From NCBI GenBank assembly GCA_964637695.1, contig CAZWVF010000018.1:1-42309 (forward strand): a stretch of 42,309 nucleotides of DNA, given 5' to 3'. This document shows positions 15,363-23,138 of the stretch, in pieces (the stretch's first letter is position 1; each line of letters starts with the position of its first letter). Under the pieces are notes generated by a model. It made no database searches. It saw only the letters and a program-made list of their open reading frames with translations, and was not told the origin of the DNA. Position numbers and translations under genes: made by a program. The DNA comes from JAGLTZ01 sp964637695. GTDB taxonomy: Bacteria > Blakebacterota > Blakebacteria > Blakebacterales > Blakebacteraceae.

Positions 15363-18041
15363 TTATTCCTTTTCGGGCGTCCCGGGCGGCGACCAGAAGC
15401 CGGGGGTTCCCTCAGCCGCCGCAGCTGCTCCACCGTGGAAGAGCGCGGCGTTGAACAGTATCCGGAATGTGCCGAATGGCTGTCCGCGCCACTGCGGTCT
15501 GAACCCAAGTAATATAACATGACCGCTGCCATGATGGACATCGAGCGCTGCTGCTTTGCCCCGAAGGTATTCTTCCCCTTCAAGATAACCTGAAAGGAGG
15601 ATTGCGCCTGCATCGGGATATCTGGCCAGGGCAAATCCCCTGAATCCTTCGGTCGTAGTGAATATGGGGCTTCGCCCGACAAAGAAATTGGCATCGGCCG
15701 GCATTCCGGCCATAACAGGGTGACCCGGATCGGTTTTTACCGAGAGAATGGCACTGGCCATGTACAGTTCATCCCTCTCTATCTCTCCCGTTACATCCTT
15801 GACAGGCAGATTCAGCTCTTCAATCGCAAACGAGCTGCTGCTGTTCAGACAGACTAAAGTCCCGCCATTCCTCACAAAGGTGTCGAGTTCCCTGATGCCT
15901 CTCTGTTCGATCCCTCCTGCATACCGTGCCGGAATCGATCCTTCCGACATGCCGTTGATAATCGTTCTGCCGGAAATATCGGCGAATATGATCACATCAA
16001 ATCTTTCCTTCAGCTGCCCCGCCTTTACGTCGGCAGGACGCAGGCTTGTGAATTCGAATCCATAGACCTCAAGCAGCCATCGGGTCCACCCTTCGTCCAT
16101 GCTGGCATTCCATGGACGGTAGAGTGCGATCCTCGGTTTCGGAATATCGACACCGGTGGATCTGTTGCGCTGTGCCTGGATTGCAAATGATTCGGCCCAC
16201 CGACGCTGGTCCGATTCGTCAACATCGCTGACCAGATATCTGCCGTCGAGGAACTGCACCTTTCCACCTGATCTCCAGGCCTCATTAATGGCAAGGAATG
16301 AATTGTTCTGTGCCGGATCGAGCACCAGGGTACCTCCCGAACCGCGGATCGATCCCGGTGGGGGCACTATCCCTGCCGCAGCAGGGCTTGTGTCGAATCC
16401 TACGTCGGGTGGTGTGTCAAAGGAAGCGCCCGTGGCATTAGGAGCATCCCAGGCGACGGCTCCACCTTCAACAAGCTCCATCGCCATTTTCATTTCATCA
16501 GTCAGAGGTACGGAGGCCTCTGTTACCCTCACACCCATCTGATATGGAAGCGTCCAGCCCGAGACATCGTAGGGCTGGTCGATCGGACCTTCGGGATAGG
16601 GTCTGATCTCAGGGTACTCCTGCACATCGAAAAGCTGGCGGACGAAATTGGCGAATGGTTGATTCATCGGGATCACCCATGTTCCGGATGGGTAGAGTAT
16701 CCCCTCGAACTCCACCGATGATGTCAACTGGTGCACTTCTATTCCATTGAACGCCAGCCGTCTCAACAGTTCCACCGGCGCTACCGGATCGTGCTGCTTT
16801 TGAGGAATAAGGTAAGCGAAGGGCGGTTCCTCACTGTATCTGGCGATTATATCCCGCCCCGCCTGGTATCGGTTGTACAGGATATCGACCTTGTACTTGG
16901 CAGCCACATCGAGCACAGACATGGAGGCGGTGTGCATATAAGCCACCGCATCGCCCAGTCTCCACCATCCCCCTTTCCAGGGGCTGGGGTAGAGAGACTC
17001 GGGACGCAGATCTCTCTTGTCATCAGGAAAGTCTCCAACCGTGTAGAAATACGGAGTGGCGTACCGGTAGAGTCCCGTCTCGGTAAGAAAGGAAGCGATA
17101 TTGTGGAAGCTGTTGGCGTGATCCATGAACCCGGGATACCAGTCGTCGAAACCGGTGCCCATGTGAGTCGCTCCCTCCTGCCCTCTCTCCTCCAGTGCCT
17201 GCGACATCGCCATTCCCATCAGGTTCACCGTCCGCCACATCAGGGGGTGTACATAGGGGGATATCGGTTCGGCGAATGGAGGGATCCAGATCCGTGTCGG
17301 GAAGGGTGCAGTCTGGTGATGGTTGTAGAATATCTGAGGCTCCCATTCCCTCAATACCCTCGTAATCACCCGCGATTCAATCATATTGATCATGTAGCCG
17401 TCGCGGTTGTTGTCGTGCCCTATGTACTCCTGGTAAAGACGGGGCATTGAGGAGGTTTCGTAGCGGGTACCAACATTAGACATGTACCATTCTGCGATCA
17501 TATTCATCCCGTCAGGATTCAGAGTAGGCCACAGAATGAAAATCACATTGTCGAGGATAGTCTGAATCTCGGAATCGGCATCTCCGGTTACCATATCGTA
17601 GGCGAGCTGGATTGTATGCTGGTGGTTCGCCACCTCACTGGAATGCATGCCGCCATCAATATGGACAATCGCCTTCCCTTCCCGGGAAAGCCGTCCAGCT
17701 TCTTCATCGGTCAGTCCCTCGGGATGCGCCAGACGCAGGGAGATATCCCGGTAGCGATCGACATTCCGCAGGTTTTCGGCTGAGGAAATCAATGCGATCA
17801 CCATCGGTAAGCCGTTTGTCGTGCGACCAACTTCAACCAGCGTAAGCCGGTCGCTGGCTGCGTCGAGCCGCTGGAAGTAATCGAGCGCCTGGTCGTAGGA
17901 GGCCAGCTTGAAATCTGCTCCCGGCTTGAATCCAAGGACAGATTCAGGTGTGGGTACTGGACTCTGGGCGTGAGCACCTGCAGCGAAGATGCCTGCCAGC
18001 AGCATGGCGGCAGCCAGTGGTCGAATTTGTATCGCTCTCAT
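15363..18041 (-). CDS. Secreted M14 family zinc carboxypeptidase
   Basis: 892 residues from ATG 18039-18041; a TTG nine codons upstream is the alternative. The ATG gives a compact signal peptide (MRAIQIRPLAAAMLLAGIFA, then AGAHA before Gln26). The M14 domain has the zinc motif HxxE in GGMHSSEVA (His133, Glu136), TLNPDG and the substrate-side NNRDG, a later His in YNHHQT, and a candidate catalytic Glu in FLTETGLY. The C-terminal third resembles a glutamine-amidotransferase-like Rossmann domain (IALYRPWNASMDEGW, FDVIIFADIS), an architecture common in Gemmatimonadota M14 proteins. Likely a periplasmic or secreted peptidase in peptide scavenging. The HIT gene follows after 4 bases; a terminator-like hairpin lies upstream. 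Confidence 0.93.
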   Translation of the reverse strand: MRAIQIRPLAAAMLLAGIFAAGAHAQSPVPTPESVLGFKPGADFKLASYDQALDYFQRLDAASDRLTLVEVGRTTNGLPMVIALISSAENLRNVDRYRDISLRLAHPEGLTDEEAGRLSREGKAIVHIDGGMHSSEVANHQHTIQLAYDMVTGDADSEIQTILDNVIFILWPTLNPDGMNMIAEWYMSNVGTRYETSSMPRLYQEYIGHDNNRDGYMINMIESRVITRVLREWEPQIFYNHHQTAPFPTRIWIPPFAEPISPYVHPLMWRTVNLMGMAMSQALEERGQEGATHMGTGFDDWYPGFMDHANSFHNIASFLTETGLYRYATPYFYTVGDFPDDKRDLRPESLYPSPWKGGWWRLGDAVAYMHTASMSVLDVAAKYKVDILYNRYQAGRDIIARYSEEPPFAYLIPQKQHDPVAPVELLRRLAFNGIEVHQLTSSVEFEGILYPSGTWVIPMNQPFANFVRQLFDVQEYPEIRPYPEGPIDQPYDVSGWTLPYQMGVRVTEASVPLTDEMKMAMELVEGGAVAWDAPNATGASFDTPPDVGFDTSPAAAGIVPPPGSIRGSGGTLVLDPAQNNSFLAINEAWRSGGKVQFLDGRYLVSDVDESDQRRWAESFAIQAQRNRSTGVDIPKPRIALYRPWNASMDEGWTRWLLEVYGFEFTSLRPADVKAGQLKERFDVIIFADISGRTIINGMSEGSIPARYAGGIEQRGIRELDTFVRNGGTLVCLNSSSSFAIEELNLPVKDVTGEIERDELYMASAILSVKTDPGHPVMAGMPADANFFVGRSPIFTTTEGFRGFALARYPDAGAILLSGYLEGEEYLRGKAAALDVHHGSGHVILLGFRPQWRGQPFGTFRILFNAALFHGGAAAAAEGTPGFWSPPGTPEKE

Positions 18042-18090
18042 TCCGATCCCCGGGTTGAAGTGTGACAACTGACATTCTGACCGAAAGGAA

Positions 18091-18128
18091 AGTCCCCCTG
18101 ATGGATAATCCGCACCACCAGGGGGACT
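18091..18128 (-). terminator. Strong hairpin, probable terminator after the selenoprotein gene
   Basis: A perfect 10-bp inverted repeat, AGTCCCCCTG (18091-18100) and CAGGGGGACT (18119-18128), encloses an 18-base loop. On the minus strand it is followed by TTTCCTTTC, a weak U-rich tail. It lies 41 bases beyond the selenoprotein stop and upstream of the M14 start, so it probably separates the two transcription units, perhaps with partial read-through. Confidence 0.6.
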
Positions 18129-18169
18129 GATTCAGTAAAGTCAACAAGTCGACTCAGAAGTATTGATCT

Positions 18170-18793
18170 TTACCTGCCACCACCCAGAAGCTTGTCCAGA
18201 ATCTCGCTCCAGCCCTCAATGTTCGCCCAGCCTTCCTTGTGTGCGATTTTGCCTCCCTTGTCAATGATATAGGCGCTGTTGGGCAAACCACCGTAGGCTG
18301 TCCGGACCGCATTATCCATCTCATCGATTACAATCGTGGTCGCAAGTTGAAGATCGTCACAGGTACTCCTGGCTAAACGCTTACGCTCCTCATAGGTTTC
18401 GGGCTGATCTATCTCATCGAACTGCATCTCGTTCGGATGTGCTTCACGCTGATAGAGGATAATGAATGTAGCTCTGTCCAGATACTTCTCCCTGATCTCT
18501 TCAACGGCGGAAGACTTCCGCCGGAAGGGCGGTCAGGTAAAAGAACCGAACTCTATTACCACGGGGCCCTTCGTATATGCAGCGCTGAGTGAGAATTCCT
18601 CTCCTTCGAGAGTTTTCAAAGTGAAATCGGGTGCAATCTCTCCCGGTGCCGGAGTCCTTTCCTCGAAACCCTCAAACATCGATCCGCCTCCCCTTCGCTG
18701 CTGCTGTTGAGCGAGGCTCAACTGCGGCAGCAACAGCACAGTTAACAACGCAATCGAGACTGCCGTCCCGAAATGCAATCCTGTTTTTTCCAT
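18170..18793 (-). CDS. Deiodinase-like selenoprotein with in-frame UGA (Sec87), secreted
   Basis: 207 residues if TGA at 18533-18535 is read as selenocysteine. The parts before and after the TGA share one frame with no other stop, and together give a complete thioredoxin-fold protein: signal peptide (MEKTGLHFGTAVSIALLTVL..LSLA), APGEIAPDFTLKTLEGEEFS, then VIEFGSFT-U-PPFRRK, FIILYQREAHPNE, IDEMDNAVRTAYG and SAYIIDKGGKIAHKEGW. GSxTUPPF, an EAHP motif and MDN..AYG are the signature of iodothyronine deiodinases (DIO family), whose catalytic residue is Sec at this place. ATG 18791-18793 is chosen for its GGAGAGGA and signal peptide; an ATG 12 codons upstream is less likely. A SECIS-like hairpin follows the UGA. 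Bacterial homologues are probably redox enzymes, not necessarily deiodinases; substrate unknown. It lies 74 bases after the TPR/GWxTD gene. The alternative, a nonsense pseudogene, fits the motif and hairpin poorly. Confidence 0.9.
18499..18527 (-). promoter_or_regulatory. Bacterial SECIS-like hairpin after the Sec UGA
   Basis: On the mRNA, 5 bases after UGA, CUUC-CGGCGGA pairs with UCCGCCG-(UU)-GAAG around a 5-base apical loop AGUCU: a 7-bp perfect upper stem, a UU bulge on the 3' side and a 4-bp lower stem. The loop GU lies 18-19 bases after UGA and recalls the AGGUCU loop of the E. coli fdhF SECIS, which SelB binds. Loop composition and distance fit the known bacterial SECIS pattern (short hairpin right after UGA, G among the first two loop bases). 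Manual folding only. Confidence 0.85.
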
Positions 18794-18867
18794 TTTTATC
18801 CTCTCCTCACGTAAAACGTCAGCACACATTATTAATACATCTTCGCGCGAGAAGGCTTCAAGGAGGT

Positions 18868-21072
18868 TCAGCGGAGGGCCGGGAGCGTTCTGAATATCAC
18901 CGTGCTGAGGGCTGTGGAACCACCAACCAGATCGGTAACTTCCACCAGCAGTTCATAGACGCCCGGCTTCGACCGGCTCATATCTATTTCGAGATATGTG
19001 AAGACGTCCCGCTGGATACCGCTTCTTGTGATCTTACTGCTGATCTCCGCTCGCCTCTCGCCCCATCCGACCAGAGAGCGCAATCCCTGGTATAGCCGGG
19101 ATAGCAGTGCATTGTTATCAGAGGCTTCGGCCACGGCATATTTCACGGTGTACTCGGTAGCTCCAATAGTGTCCTTCGAAAGATTGTAAATCTCGAAATA
19201 GACAAAGAGTGATTGATCGGCACCGAGGGTCCTTCCAGGCAGAGGCAGAACTTCAAGACTCCCCTTGATGAATCGGCCCCTTCTGCCCGGTGTGATTTCC
19301 GTGATACGGGCGGCCGGCATGATCTCACTCAGCATAAGATGGTTTCCAGAGTAGTCGGGCAGCACGACCGTCTCGTCAGAGGTTGCCTGGCGTCCGGCTT
19401 CAGGATCAACCAGGAGTGCTGAGAGGATGTATTCACCCGGCTCCACCTCCAGTTGCGTTGCATGGACGAAGAGAGGATTGCCGCGGATGGTGACCTGAGG
19501 TGTAGTGGGCAGATTGCTGACCATGTCTACTGCATCTGCTATCGGTCTCCAGTCGGGACTGAAGAGTTCCATCTGAAGGTCGATGTACGAATAGGCTCCG
19601 GTAGGACTGCGGAACATGCCGAAGTCGTCAGGGAGAATCCCGATGGAATATTCGAGCCGGGTTTTCCCGTCCGCTCCACGGAAGGTCACTGCAGATTGAA
19701 GCGGATCGAAGGTCTCTATCTTCTCCTCTTCCACGCTGAGCGAGGGCATGTGGACCTCCATTGCATCAGCGACTGTACTGGTGACATCCGTTCTCAGGTA
19801 ACGGCCGCTCATGACCGGATTGTCGAAAGTGAGATCGAGGCCCCTGTCTGTATAAATCCAGCGTTCGGCTGTTCCTCCCCCATCCACTCTCCCCATTGCA
19901 TCACCCGGATCGCCACCTCCGAATCTGTCGGGCATGTAAGGCGGAGGTGAAAGACCCAGTTCCAGGTAAAGATTCTTTTTCTTCTCATAGAAATCCCAGT
20001 CGTCGTCGATCAGATCCATTGCGTACGGCCTGCCGGGACCGGTGCGGATATCGGGCTCTCCGTATCGAACGAACAGGTTACCGCGTGAGTCCCACGGCCA
20101 GCCGCTCTTGCTGAACTCGAGCCTGGCGTATGCGATCCGGATGAAGTGTTCCAGCAGGCGCTCGTTTACGTTGGTTTTCTGATCGGGATCCCGCGTCCGC
20201 CAGTAATGCCCCCAGTATGTCTGCCTCCCCTCATCGTCGAGCCGAGAATACTCCCTCTGCTCTGAAGGAGTAAGAACGAGTCCCAGGTTCATGTAGAGGT
20301 TCAATTCCTTTTCAGGTGCCACGGTGAAGTAACGCTCGAAGACCTCCATCGCATCCTCGAACCTCCCTGCTTTCCAGTGGGCACCAGCGAGATAGGGATA
20401 AATCTCCCACCGGTCCGTATCTTTCGAAAGCGCCATCTCGGCGGCCTCTATGGCAGAGTCCCAGTCACCCAGACCCATTTCGAGTTCCAATAATGCAAAC
20501 CTTGCATCTACATGATTTGGAGTTACATCTATCTGGTGCTGAAAGGCTTCCTTCGCAGCGTCGAAATCCTCAAACGAATCGCTCAGTACCAGGCCTCTCT
20601 GATAGTGTGCATCAAAATGTGAAGGATCTATCGCGATAATCCTGTCCAGCTCTCTCAGTGCTTTCCGCGCCGATGAATTGAGAATGTCTGTCTGAGAAAA
20701 ACGGATGTGCGCCAGTGCGGCATAGTAGCGGGCTTCGGTATTCTCCGGTTCCATAGCGACTGCCCGCTCCAGGTGCCTGAGGGCCCTGCCAGTCCTGGAG
20801 GGCAGTTCGAGCATCACCCGACCCATCGCCACGAGCACATCATAAGAATTCCTGCTGAGGCGCATCGCCTGATCCGCCACGCGATAGGCCTCCTCGGCGT
20901 TACCCTTTTCGAGAAGTTCAATGCTGGTTTTTGCCAGAGCAGAAGCGCGCCCGGCAGCTGATTGCTGTGCATTACAGTTTCGCGGTGTGACAGTAACAGA
21001 GAATAAACCACCTGCAAGCAGGAGAAAGACAATCCCGTGGGATGCAGTTTTTCCGACATGGATATATTTCAT
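18868..21072 (-). CDS. TPR and GWxTD-domain protein, exported
   Basis: 734 residues. The N-terminus has a hydrophobic export segment (GIVFLLLAGGLFSVTV). Residues about 40-290 hold TPR-like helical repeats (e.g. RALRHLERAVAMEPENTEARYYAALAHIRF; AMEVFERYFTVAPEKELNLYMNLG). Then comes a GWxTD-type domain: TYWGHYWRTRDPDQKTNVNE, RIAYARLEFS, GWPWDSRGNLFVRYGEPD. The usual GWxTDRG is GWPWDSRG, so the Thr is lost and Asp is followed by Ser. A beta-rich C-terminal half follows (VEPGEYILSALLVDPEAG). GWxTD proteins are common in Bacteroidota, Acidobacteriota and Gemmatimonadota and their role is unknown. It precedes the selenoprotein gene by 74 bases on the same strand. The start has only a weak Shine-Dalgarno sequence. 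Confidence 0.85.
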   Translation of the reverse strand: MKYIHVGKTASHGIVFLLLAGGLFSVTVTPRNCNAQQSAAGRASALAKTSIELLEKGNAEEAYRVADQAMRLSRNSYDVLVAMGRVMLELPSRTGRALRHLERAVAMEPENTEARYYAALAHIRFSQTDILNSSARKALRELDRIIAIDPSHFDAHYQRGLVLSDSFEDFDAAKEAFQHQIDVTPNHVDARFALLELEMGLGDWDSAIEAAEMALSKDTDRWEIYPYLAGAHWKAGRFEDAMEVFERYFTVAPEKELNLYMNLGLVLTPSEQREYSRLDDEGRQTYWGHYWRTRDPDQKTNVNERLLEHFIRIAYARLEFSKSGWPWDSRGNLFVRYGEPDIRTGPGRPYAMDLIDDDWDFYEKKKNLYLELGLSPPPYMPDRFGGGDPGDAMGRVDGGGTAERWIYTDRGLDLTFDNPVMSGRYLRTDVTSTVADAMEVHMPSLSVEEEKIETFDPLQSAVTFRGADGKTRLEYSIGILPDDFGMFRSPTGAYSYIDLQMELFSPDWRPIADAVDMVSNLPTTPQVTIRGNPLFVHATQLEVEPGEYILSALLVDPEAGRQATSDETVVLPDYSGNHLMLSEIMPAARITEITPGRRGRFIKGSLEVLPLPGRTLGADQSLFVYFEIYNLSKDTIGATEYTVKYAVAEASDNNALLSRLYQGLRSLVGWGERRAEISSKITRSGIQRDVFTYLEIDMSRSKPGVYELLVEVTDLVGGSTALSTVIFRTLPALR

Positions 21073-21240
21073 AAGCAGGCTCGATAAAAGGTAACGGAAA
21101 TCCTCTTCTCTATCAATGTACCTGGAATGCCTGTCGAAGCTCGCCTGACCCGTCTGAATAGTGTAATCTCTATTCGTCGTGTATCTGATATGACGTGGCT
21201 GCCATACTTTTTGTCCAGCCAGAAACTATGGGCAGATGCC

Positions 21241-21936
21241 ATGAGTCGATTATTCCTAAGAAACCTGAAAACACAATACGCAGCTTTCAGGGATTACCGG
21301 CGGAAACTCCGCAAGAAATACAGGCACCGGAAAACCAAGGAACACTGGCTCCGGTTCCGCATGATGATGTTGATGGGTGGTTTCGGTTTTTTTTATTTCC
21401 TGCTCATAGCCGGTGCTCTTCTTATGAAAGGACGCACTGGATTAGCATTCATCTTCTTCTGTCTGGGCATAACGTCACCCTTTTTGGGCAGCCTGCTGTT
21501 CGACATGCTGGAGTTCTTTGCCGAGCATTCCTTTGCCCGGATCTTATGGCCGAGTGGTGGTAAAACCGGACCCGCACACAGTGTGGGAGAAAGCCTCGTT
21601 TACAATGAACGATACGAGGAAGCCGTCAACTGGTATACAGGTGTCGCTCTGGCAGATCCAGCCGATTGGAAGGCTCAGTGGCGGATTGTTGAAATCCACG
21701 AAGAGTTCCTGGACGAGCCTGAACGGCTGTCAGAAGAGCGCAACCGGCTCCTTAAAACTGAAGGTGTGCCGGAGGGTCTCTGGATTCAGACCGCCATGAA
21801 TCTGGGTGAGGAGTGGGAGAAACTGGGTTACCAGGACAAGGCGATAAATACATACAAAAGTCTTCTGTGGCGAATAGCCGAAGGACCTGATGCTGATGAG
21901 GTGCGCCGACGCCTTGCAGAATTGAAAGCGCTGTAA
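21241..21936 (+). CDS. Small membrane protein with C-terminal TPR-like region, unknown function
   Basis: 231 residues from ATG 21241; the open frame extends to 21127 and an ATG at 21190 is also possible. A very basic segment (YRRKLRKKYRHRKTKEHW) precedes two transmembrane helices (FGFFYFLLIAGALLM and LAFIFFCLGITSPFLGSLLF). The C-terminal 120 residues contain two helix-turn-helix units resembling TPRs (SLVYNERYEEAVNWYTGVALADP; NLGEEWEKLGYQDKAINTYKSLL). No family is recognised with confidence. It is divergent from the TPR/GWxTD gene, leaving about 170 bases for promoters in which I cannot place a convincing -35/-10 pair. Confidence 0.65.
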   Translation: MSRLFLRNLKTQYAAFRDYRRKLRKKYRHRKTKEHWLRFRMMMLMGGFGFFYFLLIAGALLMKGRTGLAFIFFCLGITSPFLGSLLFDMLEFFAEHSFARILWPSGGKTGPAHSVGESLVYNERYEEAVNWYTGVALADPADWKAQWRIVEIHEEFLDEPERLSEERNRLLKTEGVPEGLWIQTAMNLGEEWEKLGYQDKAINTYKSLLWRIAEGPDADEVRRRLAELKAL

Positions 21937-22053
21937 AGTTCTCACCATCTGATTCATCCCCTTTAATTACCTCTCACTGTTGTTACCGTGCACTCCGATG
22001 GCTAAATTGGCATCACAATCGTGCCCGGTCTGATCAAGCAAGGAGATAGAAAA

Positions 22054-23058
22054 ATGGCAGAAGTATTGCGTGCGGTCCAGTTCGGTTGCGGGCCGATCGG
22101 CTGCAACGTGGTTTCGGTGGCTGCAGGGAGAAACGACATCGAACTGGTAGGGGCGGTCGATATCGATCCCGGAATCGTCGGGAAAGATCTTGCCGGGCTG
22201 GCAGGCATTGAAAAGGATCTGGAGATCGTCGTAACCGATGATGCGGAGACACTCTTTTCAAGGTCGAAACCCGATGTTGTATTCCATACAACCGGTTCCA
22301 GTTTTAAGGGCGTATTCGGGCAGCTGGAGGAGATCGCCGGAGCAGGCATCAATATCGTCTCCACCTGCGAAGAGCTCTCATACCCGTACGACAGGGAACC
22401 GGAGCTGGCTGAACGGATAGACTCAATCACAAAGGAAAACGGAGTTACCGTTCTGGGCACGGGCATCAATCCCGGATTCCTGATGGATACATGGCCCCTT
22501 GCCATGACCGCACTATGCCGCGAAGTGAAGGAAATAAGGGCCGTCAGGATTCAGGACGCCTCTCCCCGCAGGCTCCCGTTCCAGAAGAAGATCGGTGCCG
22601 GACGCACACCGGAAGAGTTCCAGAACCTTATTGAAGAAGGCACATTGCGGCACGTGGGACTGCCCGAATCGACGGCGATGGTGGCAGCCGGTCTGGGCTG
22701 GGATCTGGACGAAATAACGGAAGAAATCGGCCCTGTCATGGCCGAAAAGCGGGTCAGCAGTCAATACCTGACCGTTGAACCCGGCCAGGCCGCAGGAGTC
22801 AGGCAGGTCAGCCACGGTATCAGGGATGGCAGGGAGCTGGTTACCCTTGAATTCCAGGCATATATCGGAGCTCCCGATCCTTTTGATGCAGTCTATATCA
22901 AGGGCACACCCGATATGGAGGTTGTCATCAAAGGCGGAACGCACGGCGACACAGGCACGGCTGCCATAGTCGTAAACTGTGCCAGGAGAGTGGTTGAGGC
23001 CCCGGCGGGTCTGGTAACCATGAAGGATCTGCCGCCGGCGATCTGCGCCGGACATTAG
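22054..23058 (+). CDS. DapB/2,4-diaminopentanoate dehydrogenase-like NAD(P) oxidoreductase
   Basis: 334 residues from ATG 22054, with AAGGAG (22040-22045) 8 bases upstream. An N-terminal Rossmann fold (VQFGCGPIGCNVV, then VGAVDIDPGIVGKD) is followed by STCEELSYPY, TVLGTGINPGF, RHVGLPES and a C-terminal GLVTMKDLPPAICAGH. These blocks match the dihydrodipicolinate-reductase-like family that includes 2,4-diaminopentanoate dehydrogenase (Ord) of ornithine fermentation, as I recall it. No other ornithine-degradation gene is near, so the substrate is uncertain; an amino-acid or diamine dehydrogenase role is likely. It stands alone in its own unit, 80 bases before the second M14 gene. Confidence 0.8.
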   Translation: MAEVLRAVQFGCGPIGCNVVSVAAGRNDIELVGAVDIDPGIVGKDLAGLAGIEKDLEIVVTDDAETLFSRSKPDVVFHTTGSSFKGVFGQLEEIAGAGINIVSTCEELSYPYDREPELAERIDSITKENGVTVLGTGINPGFLMDTWPLAMTALCREVKEIRAVRIQDASPRRLPFQKKIGAGRTPEEFQNLIEEGTLRHVGLPESTAMVAAGLGWDLDEITEEIGPVMAEKRVSSQYLTVEPGQAAGVRQVSHGIRDGRELVTLEFQAYIGAPDPFDAVYIKGTPDMEVVIKGGTHGDTGTAAIVVNCARRVVEAPAGLVTMKDLPPAICAGH

Positions 23059-23138
23059 TTGAAGAGCGCCGCCCCGGTCTTCTATAAACACGCTACTCTT
23101 ATCGGGAGATTCCGAACGCTGAGTGGAGGTACTCGATC

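Noticed and set aside
15359..15694. N-terminal extension of the HIT protein to 15694
   Set aside because: It overlaps the end of the M14 gene in another frame and has no homology to HIT proteins.
18170..18829. Reading the two short ORFs as a nonsense- or frameshift-broken thioredoxin pseudogene
   Set aside because: Both parts are in the same frame, the only stop is TGA at the DIO Sec position, both halves are well conserved, and a SECIS-like hairpin follows.
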